Shown one piece after another: positions 25,921 to 33,383 of a DNA stretch of 39,456 nt. Numbering within the stretch: the stretch's first letter is position 1; the number at the start of each line of letters is the position of its first letter. Below the pieces are notes generated by a model, which ran no database searches, was not told where the DNA came from, and worked only from the letters and a program-made list of their open reading frames with translations. The position numbers were made by a program, and so were the translations under genes. This stretch comes from Leptolyngbyaceae cyanobacterium C42_A2020_001 (GTDB lineage Bacteria > Cyanobacteriota > Cyanobacteriia > Leptolyngbyales > Leptolyngbyaceae), in assembly GCA_015272515.1 (NCBI GenBank), contig JACYLN010000087.1, forward strand, positions 1-39,456, in the 5' to 3' direction.

Positions 25921-26050
25921 GGTGGGTAAGTGAGTAGGTGGGTAGGTAGGTAAGTGAGTGAGAGGGTAGGGGGGTAGGGGGGTAGGGGGGTAGATGGGTT
26001 GGAATTTCACTCACTTACTCACCCACTCTCTCACTCCCCTACCTTCCTAA
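25921..26050. repeat. G-rich heptamer-type repeat with complementary C-rich half
   Basis: A tract of GGTAGGT, GTGAGTGA and GGGGGGTA units (25921-25998) is followed by a CACTCACTTACTCACCC-type tract (26010-26047) loosely complementary to it. 25964-25998 has five or more runs of three or more G separated by TA or TAGAT, a classic G-quadruplex motif. It lies between the M16 gene and the membrane-protein gene, both on the minus strand. Confidence 0.8.
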
Positions 26051-26088
26051 TCTTCTGGCTTCTAACTCCTGCCTCCTGCCTCCTAGCT

Positions 26089-27387
26089 TCACGGACGAAT
26101 CGTAACAATGCCATAAGCCTTAGAAGACAGGTACTTTTGCGCGGCAAGCTGAATATCTTCTATGGTCAACGCGTGGATGTAGTCGGGATAGTGGATAGCT
26201 GGGTTGAGATCGCCCAGGAGGGAGTGGTAGTAGCCGTAGAGTCCGGCGCGATCGCTGGGGGTTTCATTACCAAAAACAAAATGGTTGGCGGTGCGAGTGC
26301 GAACTTTGGCAATCTCAAATTCAGTAATACGTTCTTCTTGAATATGCTGGATGTGTTCTGCGATCGCCTGCTCGACTGCTTCCAGGTTTTCTGTGGGCAG
26401 TTGGGCTGAGATATAAAACGAGCCTTGATGCTGGTAAGTGATGTTGCTGGCAGAAACGCTAGAGACGAGTCCCCGCTCTTCGCGCAGATCGCGTACCAGG
26501 CGAGAAGTGCGACCCCGCCCCAACACCGATGCCAACACATCCAGGGCATAGGTTTGATCCAGGTCATTTAAACCCGGAACTCGCCAAACCATGACCAATC
26601 TCGCCTGCTGCAAGCTGTCGTCTGTCACATCTCGCCGCACAATTTGATGAAAGGCGGGTTCAGGTGCGAGAAACGATTTAAGATTGGCGATTTTCGAGGA
26701 CGGAGTGAAATCCGGTGTAGCGGAATCTTGAAAGCTGTCTTCCACAATGCGAATCAATTCCTCAACGGGCAAGTTGCCCACTACGGCAGCGGTCATCGAT
26801 TGAGGCTGATACCACTGGGCATGGAAATCGCGCATTTGCTGCGGGGTCAAGTGTTCAATCACAGAGGCAGGTCCTAGCACCTGTCGGCGATAGGGCAAAC
26901 GCTCAAATGCTACCTCGGTGGTGTGCTGGTAAGTACGGCGACGGGGATTGTCGTGCGATCGCCGAATTTCTTCCAACACCACCTGGCGTTCTCGCTCAAA
27001 GCCATCATCAGGAATACTGGGATTCAGCACTACATCCAGTTGCAACGGTGCCAGTTCAGCAAAGTCTTTGGGAGCGGTGGTGATGTAGTAGTGGGTGTAA
27101 TCCTGGCTGGTAGCGGCATTGGTTACGGCTCCCCGCTGTTCAATTTGCTGCTCAAACTCGCCACTTTTCAGCCTGGCGGTACCCTTAAAAATCATGTGTT
27201 CCAGGAAATGTGCCATACCATTAATGCTGTCTGACTCTAGCGCCGAACCAACATTCAGCCAGATATTGAGGTTTACGGCTTCAATCGGCATCTGTTCAGC
27301 GATGATCGTCAGTCCGTTTGAGAGGCGGTGAATGGTGGGCGCGTGAAGGGTAGAAAGGGGAGAAGACTTGAACAGGGTAGCCGTCAT
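26089..27387 (-). CDS. M16 family zinc metallopeptidase
   Basis: I prefer ATG 27387 (432 residues, MTATLFKSSPLSTLHAP), which fits the usual start of the family. ATG 27420 lies 1 nt after the stop of the preceding gene and is a coupled alternative. The inverted zinc motif HFLEH is present in MAHFLEHMIFKGTARLKSGEFEQQIE, and the distal Glu lies in ERERQVVLEEIRRS, so the enzyme should be active. Bacterial M16 peptidases of about 430 residues often work as a pair of one active and one inactive subunit. No second M16 gene is next to it, so it may pair with a distant partner or form a homodimer. It follows the AI-2E/PerM-type gene closely enough to share a transcript. Confidence 0.93.
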   Translation of the reverse strand: MTATLFKSSPLSTLHAPTIHRLSNGLTIIAEQMPIEAVNLNIWLNVGSALESDSINGMAHFLEHMIFKGTARLKSGEFEQQIEQRGAVTNAATSQDYTHYYITTAPKDFAELAPLQLDVVLNPSIPDDGFERERQVVLEEIRRSHDNPRRRTYQHTTEVAFERLPYRRQVLGPASVIEHLTPQQMRDFHAQWYQPQSMTAAVVGNLPVEELIRIVEDSFQDSATPDFTPSSKIANLKSFLAPEPAFHQIVRRDVTDDSLQQARLVMVWRVPGLNDLDQTYALDVLASVLGRGRTSRLVRDLREERGLVSSVSASNITYQHQGSFYISAQLPTENLEAVEQAIAEHIQHIQEERITEFEIAKVRTRTANHFVFGNETPSDRAGLYGYYHSLLGDLNPAIHYPDYIHALTIEDIQLAAQKYLSSKAYGIVTIRP

Positions 27388-27421
27388 GAAGTTCCCTTCG
27401 GGTGGATGGTCTTCACCCATC

Positions 27422-28546
27422 TTAATCTGCTCCAGCCTGCGATCGCTGCATTAGGGCACTCTCATCTTTGCCATTTTCGGATGCAGATGTCTCCAAAGGT
27501 TGCGGTGGATCTTCGGTTTGCAGCAACGAGTCATCATCCAGTAAGGTGTTGATGAAACTAGCAGCGGGCACTGCCAGCAGCAATCCAGGCAAGCCAAACA
27601 GTTTAGTGCCCAGCAGCAAGGAAACAATCACCCAGAGCGGTTTAAGTCCGGTGAAACTCCCCAAAATGCGCGGCGCGATCGCCTGATCCACGATTTGATC
27701 CAGCACAAACACCACGAGCAAGACCGTTACTGCCAGAGCAGGTGATTGGGCGGCAATGAGCAAACACACCACGCTATAGCCCAGCACATCCCCAAACGGA
27801 ATCAGGGTCATCAGTCCCACGGTTGAGCCTAGAAGTAGGCTGTAGGGCACCCGCAACACTACCAGCACAATTGAAAGCAGCACGCCCATAATTACGCCCA
27901 GCGTTGCCTGCCCAATGAAATAGCCATGAAAATCGTTTTGCAGCGATCGCCGAATGCGCTCCCGATTTTGCAAGGGAAGTCGTTGAAACACCGCATTCCA
28001 AACCCGTTTACCATCCAGCAGCAGGTAGAACGTCAGCACCAGCGTCAGCAGCAAAGACGTTAAAGCATTCACAGCATTAAGCGTCAACAAAACTGTTTGA
28101 TCTCCCAAGCCTTCTAATTGATCCGGCAGACGTTCGGTAAACTGGCGAATCAGGCGATTGAGATTGATTGGGATGCGGTGAGCAGAAGCCCAATTTTGCA
28201 CGGTTTGCAGTTTGGCGATCGCGCTGTTAAACCAATCTGGAAGCTGACTCAAGATGGCAGATAGTTGCTCCAACAGGGCAGGAACCAGCGTAACTCCAAG
28301 CGTGACCAACCCCACAACGCTCACCAGCAGCACCAGCAGCACGGCATAGTTGCGAGCAATTTTGCGTTGCAGAAACTCCACCGGGTAATTCAAAACAAAG
28401 GCGAGCACCGATGCGGCAATGAAGATGGTGAGTAACGGTTCCAGATACTGAAAGATTTGAATGATTACCCAGGCATTAAGCACCACTAACGGTACTAGTA
28501 GCCCTGCTTTCAGCCAACGCAAGGAATTTACAGGAGGGGTAATCAT
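27422..28546 (-). CDS. AI-2E/PerM family membrane protein
   Basis: I start at ATG 28546 (374 residues, MITPPVNSLRWLKAG); ATG 28564 would add 6. The layout is typical of the AI-2E transporter/PerM family: two N-terminal helices (LLVPLVVLNAWVIIQIF, LLTIFIAASVLAFVLNYPV), a third (YAVLLVLLVSVVGLVTLGVTL), and a soluble-looking amphipathic region (about 95-160). A C-terminal group of helices follows, with GQATLGVIMGVLLSIVLVVL and LGYSVVCLLIAAQSPALAV, and the family signature DQAIAPRILGSFTGLKPLWVI. Proposed substrates in the family include quorum-signal AI-2 and ions; none can be assigned. The last 35 residues are charged and polar. It precedes the M16 peptidase gene. Confidence 0.9.
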   Translation of the reverse strand: MITPPVNSLRWLKAGLLVPLVVLNAWVIIQIFQYLEPLLTIFIAASVLAFVLNYPVEFLQRKIARNYAVLLVLLVSVVGLVTLGVTLVPALLEQLSAILSQLPDWFNSAIAKLQTVQNWASAHRIPINLNRLIRQFTERLPDQLEGLGDQTVLLTLNAVNALTSLLLTLVLTFYLLLDGKRVWNAVFQRLPLQNRERIRRSLQNDFHGYFIGQATLGVIMGVLLSIVLVVLRVPYSLLLGSTVGLMTLIPFGDVLGYSVVCLLIAAQSPALAVTVLLVVFVLDQIVDQAIAPRILGSFTGLKPLWVIVSLLLGTKLFGLPGLLLAVPAASFINTLLDDDSLLQTEDPPQPLETSASENGKDESALMQRSQAGAD

Positions 28547-28750
28547 CTCAGTTTCACAACACAACGATAAACCTACTGTAGAAACTATTTTTTCTTTCAG
28601 ACCACTGTTGCAAGATATAGTTTAGTCAGTCAACTTTGGCAGGATGAGTCAGTTACAAACCGTAAACTGGGAAGAGTGCTTGTATGGCTCCAGATAGAGG
28701 TCGGTTAGAACGAAACACTGATAAGCTCCGACTGGAGTAATGGCAAGACT

Positions 28751-29563
28751 ATGAAAGGACTTAAAGGTAAAACCGCTCTAATTACGGGAGCGAGTTCTGG
28801 TATCGGGCAGGCGATCGCGGTTCGGTTAGCGCAAGAAGGTTGCAACGTTGTCATTAATTACCGCAAAGATTTAGAAGGGGCAGAAGCCACAGAAGCTCAA
28901 GCTCTAGAACGTGCCTGCAATTCGGCAGCGGCGGAATGTGGCGTGCAAACCTTGCTAATTAAGGGAGATGTTGCCAACGAAGCAGACATCATCAGAATGA
29001 TTAACGCTGCGGTTGAGAAGTTTGGCAAACTCGATATTCTCGTTAACAATGCCGGAATCCAGACCGAGCAAGCATCTCATGAAGTCACTGCCGACCAACT
29101 GGATCGAGTGTTGAACGTGAATCTGCGGGGTGCTTATCTCTGTGCACGGGAAGCCATCAAACAGTTTTTGGCGCACCACAATCCGGGAGTTGTGATCAAT
29201 ATTTCCAGCGTTCACGAGATCATCCCCCGCCCGCTCTACGTCAGCTACTCCATCAGCAAAGGTGGCATGGGTAATATGACCCGTACTCTAGCACTGGAAT
29301 ACGCCAAGCAAGGTATTCGGGTAAATGCGATCGCCCCCGGAGCCACTGTCACCCCCATCAACAGCGATTGGACAGAAGACCGCGAAAAACAGGCAGAAGT
29401 AGAACGCCACATCCCCATGCGACGGGCGGGGACATCAGAAGAAATGGCGGCGGCTGTGGCGTTTCTAGCATCCGATGAAGCCGCTTACATCACAGGGCAG
29501 ACACTGTATATTGACGGAGGCCTAACGCTTTACGCCGATTTTCAGGAACCGTGGTCGGCATAG
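28751..29563 (+). CDS. Short-chain dehydrogenase, glucose 1-dehydrogenase-like
   Basis: A complete classical SDR of 270 residues. The cofactor motif TGASSGIG is at 12-19, NNAG at 99-102, catalytic Ser in NISSVHEI (152/153), and YxxxK as Tyr166-Lys170. The Arg/Lys residues after the second strand (INYRKD) suggest NADP as well as NAD use. The sequence, including SSVHEIIPRP and the C-terminal GGLTLYADF, resembles glucose 1-dehydrogenases of the Bacillus type. That fits the next two genes: a gluconolactonase and a gluconate kinase. The predicted reaction is beta-D-glucose to glucono-1,5-lactone in the cytoplasm. Without the neighbours the substrate would be uncertain. Confidence 0.88.
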   Translation: MKGLKGKTALITGASSGIGQAIAVRLAQEGCNVVINYRKDLEGAEATEAQALERACNSAAAECGVQTLLIKGDVANEADIIRMINAAVEKFGKLDILVNNAGIQTEQASHEVTADQLDRVLNVNLRGAYLCAREAIKQFLAHHNPGVVINISSVHEIIPRPLYVSYSISKGGMGNMTRTLALEYAKQGIRVNAIAPGATVTPINSDWTEDREKQAEVERHIPMRRAGTSEEMAAAVAFLASDEAAYITGQTLYIDGGLTLYADFQEPWSA

Positions 29564-29569
29564 GCAAGG

Positions 29570-29687
29570 GTTAGGAATGGGTAGTAGGTGGTGGGGAATG
29601 GGAAAAACAAACCCTTAGGGGCATAGCCTTGTGTTTGCCCGATGGAATGGGCAAGGGGAAATGGGTGATGGGGAGGGTAAGGGAGGT
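29570..29687. repeat. G-rich spacer repeat between dehydrogenase and lactonase genes
   Basis: The 120-bp gap is filled with GGGTAGTAGGTGGTGGGG- and GGGGAAATGGGTGATGGGG-like tracts around a core with two small inverted elements (CCCTTAGGGG at about 29612-29621, and TTGCCC/GGGCAA around 29635-29654). It has no stop in the lactonase frame from 29631, so a longer, repeat-encoded N-terminus is formally possible but unlikely. Confidence 0.6.
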
Positions 29688-30572
29688 ATGAGAATTAGTA
29701 GGGACGCGCTGAAAAATGTGTTGTGTTCCCGGGCCCGATTGGGTGAGGGGGCAATGTGGAATCACCGGGATCAGCATCTTTACTGGGTGGATATTTACAA
29801 TCACGTGGTGCATCAGTTCAATCCGGCAACGGGCGAATGCATTGTGTTTGACACAGGTGCTGAAGTAACGTGCCTTGCCAGCGCCGGAGAGCAACAGTTG
29901 ATTGTAGCGTTGCGCGATCGCCTTGCCTTTCTCGATACTCAAACGGGAACGGTCACGCCGCTCATTTCGGTAGAAGCAGAGAATCCTCATACGCGCCTGA
30001 ATGATGGCAAAGCTGACCCGCAGGGGCGCTTTTGGGTTGGCTCTATTAGTGAGCGGGCAAAGCCAGAAGCGAATCTTTACCGCTATGACCCGGATGGTTC
30101 GCTGCACCAGATGGAAACAGGGCTAACCAACTCCAATGGGTTGGGCTGGAGTCCGGATCAATCAACGTTTTACCTTACGGATACGCCAACTCACAAAATT
30201 TACGCCTATCAGTACGAGCCGCAGACTGGCAGCATTCGCGATCGCCGAGTGTTGATTGACCTGAGCCAGGAAGGTTTATTTCCCGATGGATTGGCGATCG
30301 ATGCTGAGGGATGTCTCTGGTCGGCCATGTGGGATGCCTGGTGTGTGATTCGGTTTGACCCCAATGGGCAGGAAGTGGCGCGAGTAGAGATGCCAGTTCA
30401 GTGCCCCACCTGTTGCGCTTTTGGCGATGCTGACCTGAAAACGCTTTACATCACCACAGCTTCTGTGGGTCAAAGTCAGGCAGAAATTCAGAAAAGCTTT
30501 TACTCTGGTGACCTGTTTGCGCTGAGAACCGATGTGGTAGGCTTACCCGCCAACTCCTTTAATCCGCAATAA
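29688..30572 (+). CDS. SMP-30/gluconolactonase family lactonase
   Basis: I start at ATG 29688 (294 residues, MRISRDALKNVLCSRARLGE), where the family homology begins; the frame upstream is Gly-rich spacer repeat. The fold is a six-bladed propeller with a metal site built from Glu (LGEGAMWN), Asn (LTNSNGLGWSPD) and Asp (LFPDGLAIDAEG), all visible. The order of motifs (LYWVDIYNHVVHQF, LNDGKADPQGRFWVG) matches the SMP-30/Gnl/LRE family. The expected reaction is hydrolysis of glucono-1,5-lactone to gluconate, linking the glucose dehydrogenase before it and the gluconate kinase after it. Family members also open other aldonolactones, so the substrate rests partly on context. Confidence 0.9.
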   Translation: MRISRDALKNVLCSRARLGEGAMWNHRDQHLYWVDIYNHVVHQFNPATGECIVFDTGAEVTCLASAGEQQLIVALRDRLAFLDTQTGTVTPLISVEAENPHTRLNDGKADPQGRFWVGSISERAKPEANLYRYDPDGSLHQMETGLTNSNGLGWSPDQSTFYLTDTPTHKIYAYQYEPQTGSIRDRRVLIDLSQEGLFPDGLAIDAEGCLWSAMWDAWCVIRFDPNGQEVARVEMPVQCPTCCAFGDADLKTLYITTASVGQSQAEIQKSFYSGDLFALRTDVVGLPANSFNPQ

Positions 30573-30603
30573 TCAGGGCAGAAACACATTGGGTTTAATC
30601 TGG

Positions 30604-31086
30604 ATGATTATTGTGGTGATGGGCGTTTCGGGCGTTGGCAAAACGACTATTGGAACGCTGCTGGCGCAACAACTGAATATTCCTTTTTACGACGGGGACG
30701 ATTTTCATCCCGAAGCGAACATTGCCAAGATGCAGCATGGCGTTCCATTAACAGACAGCGATCGCCGCTTATGGCTACATACCCTGCATGACCTGATCCA
30801 ACAATTGGCTGAAGCGCAACAATCTGCGGTGATTGCCTGTTCAGCCCTAAAAAACTCCTATCGTCAGATTCTGGCAGAGGGATCAGAAGATGTGCGATTT
30901 GTGTTTTTACACGGCAGCTATGATTTGATTCAGCAGCGCTTGCAGCAGCGCCGTCAACACTTTATGTCTGCGAGTCTACTGCAAAGCCAGTTTGAAGCGT
31001 TGGAAGCCCCGGCAGACGTTTTGACAGTCGAGATCACTGATACTCCAGAGGCGATCGCAACCACCATCCGCAACCAGCTAACTTGA
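30604..31086 (+). CDS. gntK: Gluconokinase (GntK-type)
   Basis: I take ATG 30604 (160 residues), just ahead of the first strand; TTG 30589 would add 5. The P-loop GVSGVGKTT (7-15) is followed by the gluconokinase signature FYDGDDFHPEANIAKMQHGVPLTDSDR, by ACSALKNSYRQIL, and by the C-terminal half LQQRRQHFMSASLLQSQFEALE. Length and motifs match the small GntK/IdnK family, which uses ATP to make 6-phosphogluconate. It follows the lactonase gene by 31 nt on the same strand. The product enters the oxidative pentose phosphate or Entner-Doudoroff pathway. The downstream enzymes are not in this window. Confidence 0.92.
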   Translation: MIIVVMGVSGVGKTTIGTLLAQQLNIPFYDGDDFHPEANIAKMQHGVPLTDSDRRLWLHTLHDLIQQLAEAQQSAVIACSALKNSYRQILAEGSEDVRFVFLHGSYDLIQQRLQQRRQHFMSASLLQSQFEALEAPADVLTVEITDTPEAIATTIRNQLT

Positions 31087-31132
31087 CAACAGATTTAATG
31101 AATAGACTCCGGTCCCTATCCCCCATTCCCCT

Positions 31133-32818
31133 TTACCGATCCCGCGTAATCAACACAAAGTTCTCCGCTTCCCCCAGTTGCCGCACATTTTTCAACGCTG
31201 CCTGCTGGAGTGTGAGGCGATCTACCAGTACATAAGGTTCGGAAATGTCTTGCCAGTACTGAGCAACTGCGGCAGATGGTGAGAGAGCAATATTGCGAAC
31301 TGCGTAAAAAGCCGTTACCGAGACCACTGAGCGATCGCTGTAAAAATTCAAGGAGGGGCGACTGTGCGGGTAAGACATCACCACTTCTCGTCCAGCGGGT
31401 GTGTATTGCTGAATTAAGTTGGCAACGGGCTTCACCGCAAACGATTCTTGCAATTCCCACAGCCAATAAGGAGATACCATCAGCATTGCTAGAGAAACAT
31501 AGGTACCCCAAAACAGGACTGGAATGAATTGTGGGTCGTGTTGCAACAGCAGCACCGTGACGATGCTTAATGTCAGCGCGATCGCTCCCAGGATCATCGA
31601 CAAAGAAACGCGCGGATCGGGGCTAAGGATGCCAAAGTAAAGACTGGTACCCCATCCCACCATTGCCATCAAGCCAAACAGGATCATCCAGGCAATGGGG
31701 TAGCGCTCCCGTGGTAAATGTCGTACGCCATAAATCGCGCCTGCATCCCAAACGCGCGTTAAGGTCTCCCCGCCCGCCAGAGCCAACGCAGGATACAGCG
31801 GCATGATGTACCAGGGCAACTTCGTTTGCATCAACGAAACCACCAAAAAATAACCGCCACTCCAAACGAGCACTAACTTTGCCCAGCCCAAGTTACGGTG
31901 TTCCCACGCCGACTTAAACGCCTGCGGTAAAAATACCAACCAGGGCAAGGTGTATTTCAAAACCTCTAAAAGGTAATACCAGATGGGTCCCTGATTGCCT
32001 TCAACCGAAGTCCAGAGGCGACTAAAGGACTGATTGACCAGGTTTGCGCCCAGAAACAAAGAACCGTATCGCTGCCACTGTGCCCAATACCAGGCAGCCA
32101 CGGGCGCACTCCCCAGCAACATCCCAAACCAAAGATAACCGGAAGCCAACAAGCGAGGTGTATCCCACAGGATGAAGCCAAGCGCGATCGCCCCCAGTAG
32201 CAACCCCACAGCACCTTTGGTGAGGCAGGTTAGCCCAAAGCCAATGCCCACCCCCAGCCCCCAGCGCAAATCTCGCCGCGATCGCAGCAGGCAGTACAGC
32301 ATCAACAAAAAAAAGCACACCAGCGCCCCATCCAGCATTGCCAGACGACCGTGACGCACAACAGGCAACAACGTTAAATAAATCAATGCGGCAAAAACGG
32401 CAGGTGTTCTCCGCAAAAACACTTCCCGCCCAATTCCATACAGCAGGGGCACCGAAAGCGATGACAACACGGCTCCGGGCAAGCGTGCCATCCATTCATT
32501 CACGCCACCCAGGGCATAACATTGAGCAATCAGCGAATGTACGAGGGTGGGCTTATTGAGGTAGGGTGCGCCGCCAATCGTGGGATACAACCAGGTAAGA
32601 GAATTGGGCGATTGTCCTGTTTGCGATCGCCAAATGTCTTGTGCGACCTGTGCCACAATCCCTTCATCCCAATCGCGCAGAGGCAAATCTCCTAAACCCA
32701 CCAGAAAGAGCACCAACGCTGCCAGGAACAATCCCAGCACCCAAAGTCCATCAGTCCATTGATCCGTCGCAATCTTTCCAATCTTCAATGCTCTAACGTT
32801 CCAGCCTCGCACGTTCAA
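31133..32818 (-). CDS. GT39/ArnT-like membrane glycosyltransferase
   Basis: A 561-residue polytopic membrane protein of the dolichol/undecaprenyl-phosphate-sugar transferase superfamily (GT39/GT83 type). A cytoplasmic leader and first helix (LWVLGLFLAALVLFLVGLGDLP) precede the acidic motif RDWDEGIVA, in which Asp and Glu are the expected catalytic and metal residues. About 11 more helices follow, with LNKPTLVHSLIAQ and LTCLTKGAVGLLLGAIALGFILW as family landmarks. The soluble C-terminal part (about 460-561) ends in the periplasmic or lumenal domain. The acceptor could be lipid A, protein or an exopolysaccharide; it cannot be chosen here. The start is TTG 32818 or GTG 32812, which has the better-spaced GAGG site. 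Confidence 0.87.
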   Translation of the reverse strand: MNVRGWNVRALKIGKIATDQWTDGLWVLGLFLAALVLFLVGLGDLPLRDWDEGIVAQVAQDIWRSQTGQSPNSLTWLYPTIGGAPYLNKPTLVHSLIAQCYALGGVNEWMARLPGAVLSSLSVPLLYGIGREVFLRRTPAVFAALIYLTLLPVVRHGRLAMLDGALVCFFLLMLYCLLRSRRDLRWGLGVGIGFGLTCLTKGAVGLLLGAIALGFILWDTPRLLASGYLWFGMLLGSAPVAAWYWAQWQRYGSLFLGANLVNQSFSRLWTSVEGNQGPIWYYLLEVLKYTLPWLVFLPQAFKSAWEHRNLGWAKLVLVWSGGYFLVVSLMQTKLPWYIMPLYPALALAGGETLTRVWDAGAIYGVRHLPRERYPIAWMILFGLMAMVGWGTSLYFGILSPDPRVSLSMILGAIALTLSIVTVLLLQHDPQFIPVLFWGTYVSLAMLMVSPYWLWELQESFAVKPVANLIQQYTPAGREVVMSYPHSRPSLNFYSDRSVVSVTAFYAVRNIALSPSAAVAQYWQDISEPYVLVDRLTLQQAALKNVRQLGEAENFVLITRDR

Positions 32819-32870
32819 TCCTCATTGTTTGTAATACCCAATTTCGACCCCTCACCCTCACAAACTCGCC

Positions 32871-33353
32871 TTAGTCTTCAGCATCCGGCAAATATCGTTC
32901 TAGCCGCTTTGCCAAAACTAGAATGAACAATGTGAGTAACGTTGCAATCACACTGATTCGCCAGAGTCCACACCCTGCCATTACGCCTAACGCCGCCGTT
33001 ACCCAAATAGAAGCCGCCGAGGTCAGCCCTTTTACTTTCAGTTTTCCGGTGTCTAAACTGCGATGCACAATTTCTCCCGCACCCAAAAAGCCGATGCCAG
33101 TCGCAATTCCTTGAATTGCGCGACCTAACTCACCTGGTGAAGCTCCCGTTTGCAATGGAACCATAACAAACAAGGCAGCACCCAGACTAACCAACATATG
33201 GGTTCTTAGCCCACCTGCTTTGCCAGAAATCTGCCGATCCCACCCGACAGTGCCACCTAAAAGGACTGCCAATCCCAGGCGAAGCGATATCTCTATCCAG
33301 TTATCAGAACTCACAGCAAGCATCTCTGCCGATGTTGCCACAGGGAATGCCAT
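32871..33353 (-). CDS. MgtC/SapB family membrane protein
   Basis: A 160-residue membrane protein. The MgtC hallmarks are GWDRQISGKAGGLRTHMLVSLGAALF (about 39-64), then GIATGIGFLGAGEIVHR (about 88-104) and TSAASIWVTAALGVMAGCG (about 116-134). It has four to five helices. The usual C-terminal ACT-like domain of long MgtC proteins is absent, so it belongs to the short MgtC/SapB type. In pathogens MgtC inhibits ATP synthase and helps growth at low magnesium; in free-living bacteria the role is uncertain. The start is ATG 33353, 30 bp after the upstream gene on the same strand. Confidence 0.92.
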   Translation of the reverse strand: MAFPVATSAEMLAVSSDNWIEISLRLGLAVLLGGTVGWDRQISGKAGGLRTHMLVSLGAALFVMVPLQTGASPGELGRAIQGIATGIGFLGAGEIVHRSLDTGKLKVKGLTSAASIWVTAALGVMAGCGLWRISVIATLLTLFILVLAKRLERYLPDAED

Positions 33354-33383
33354 CTCGACAACCTAAAAAGCATGATTACTAAG

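Noticed and set aside
25921-26050. Possible CRISPR array
   Set aside because: The repeats are short, irregular heptamer-like units without spacers of constant length, and no cas gene is nearby.
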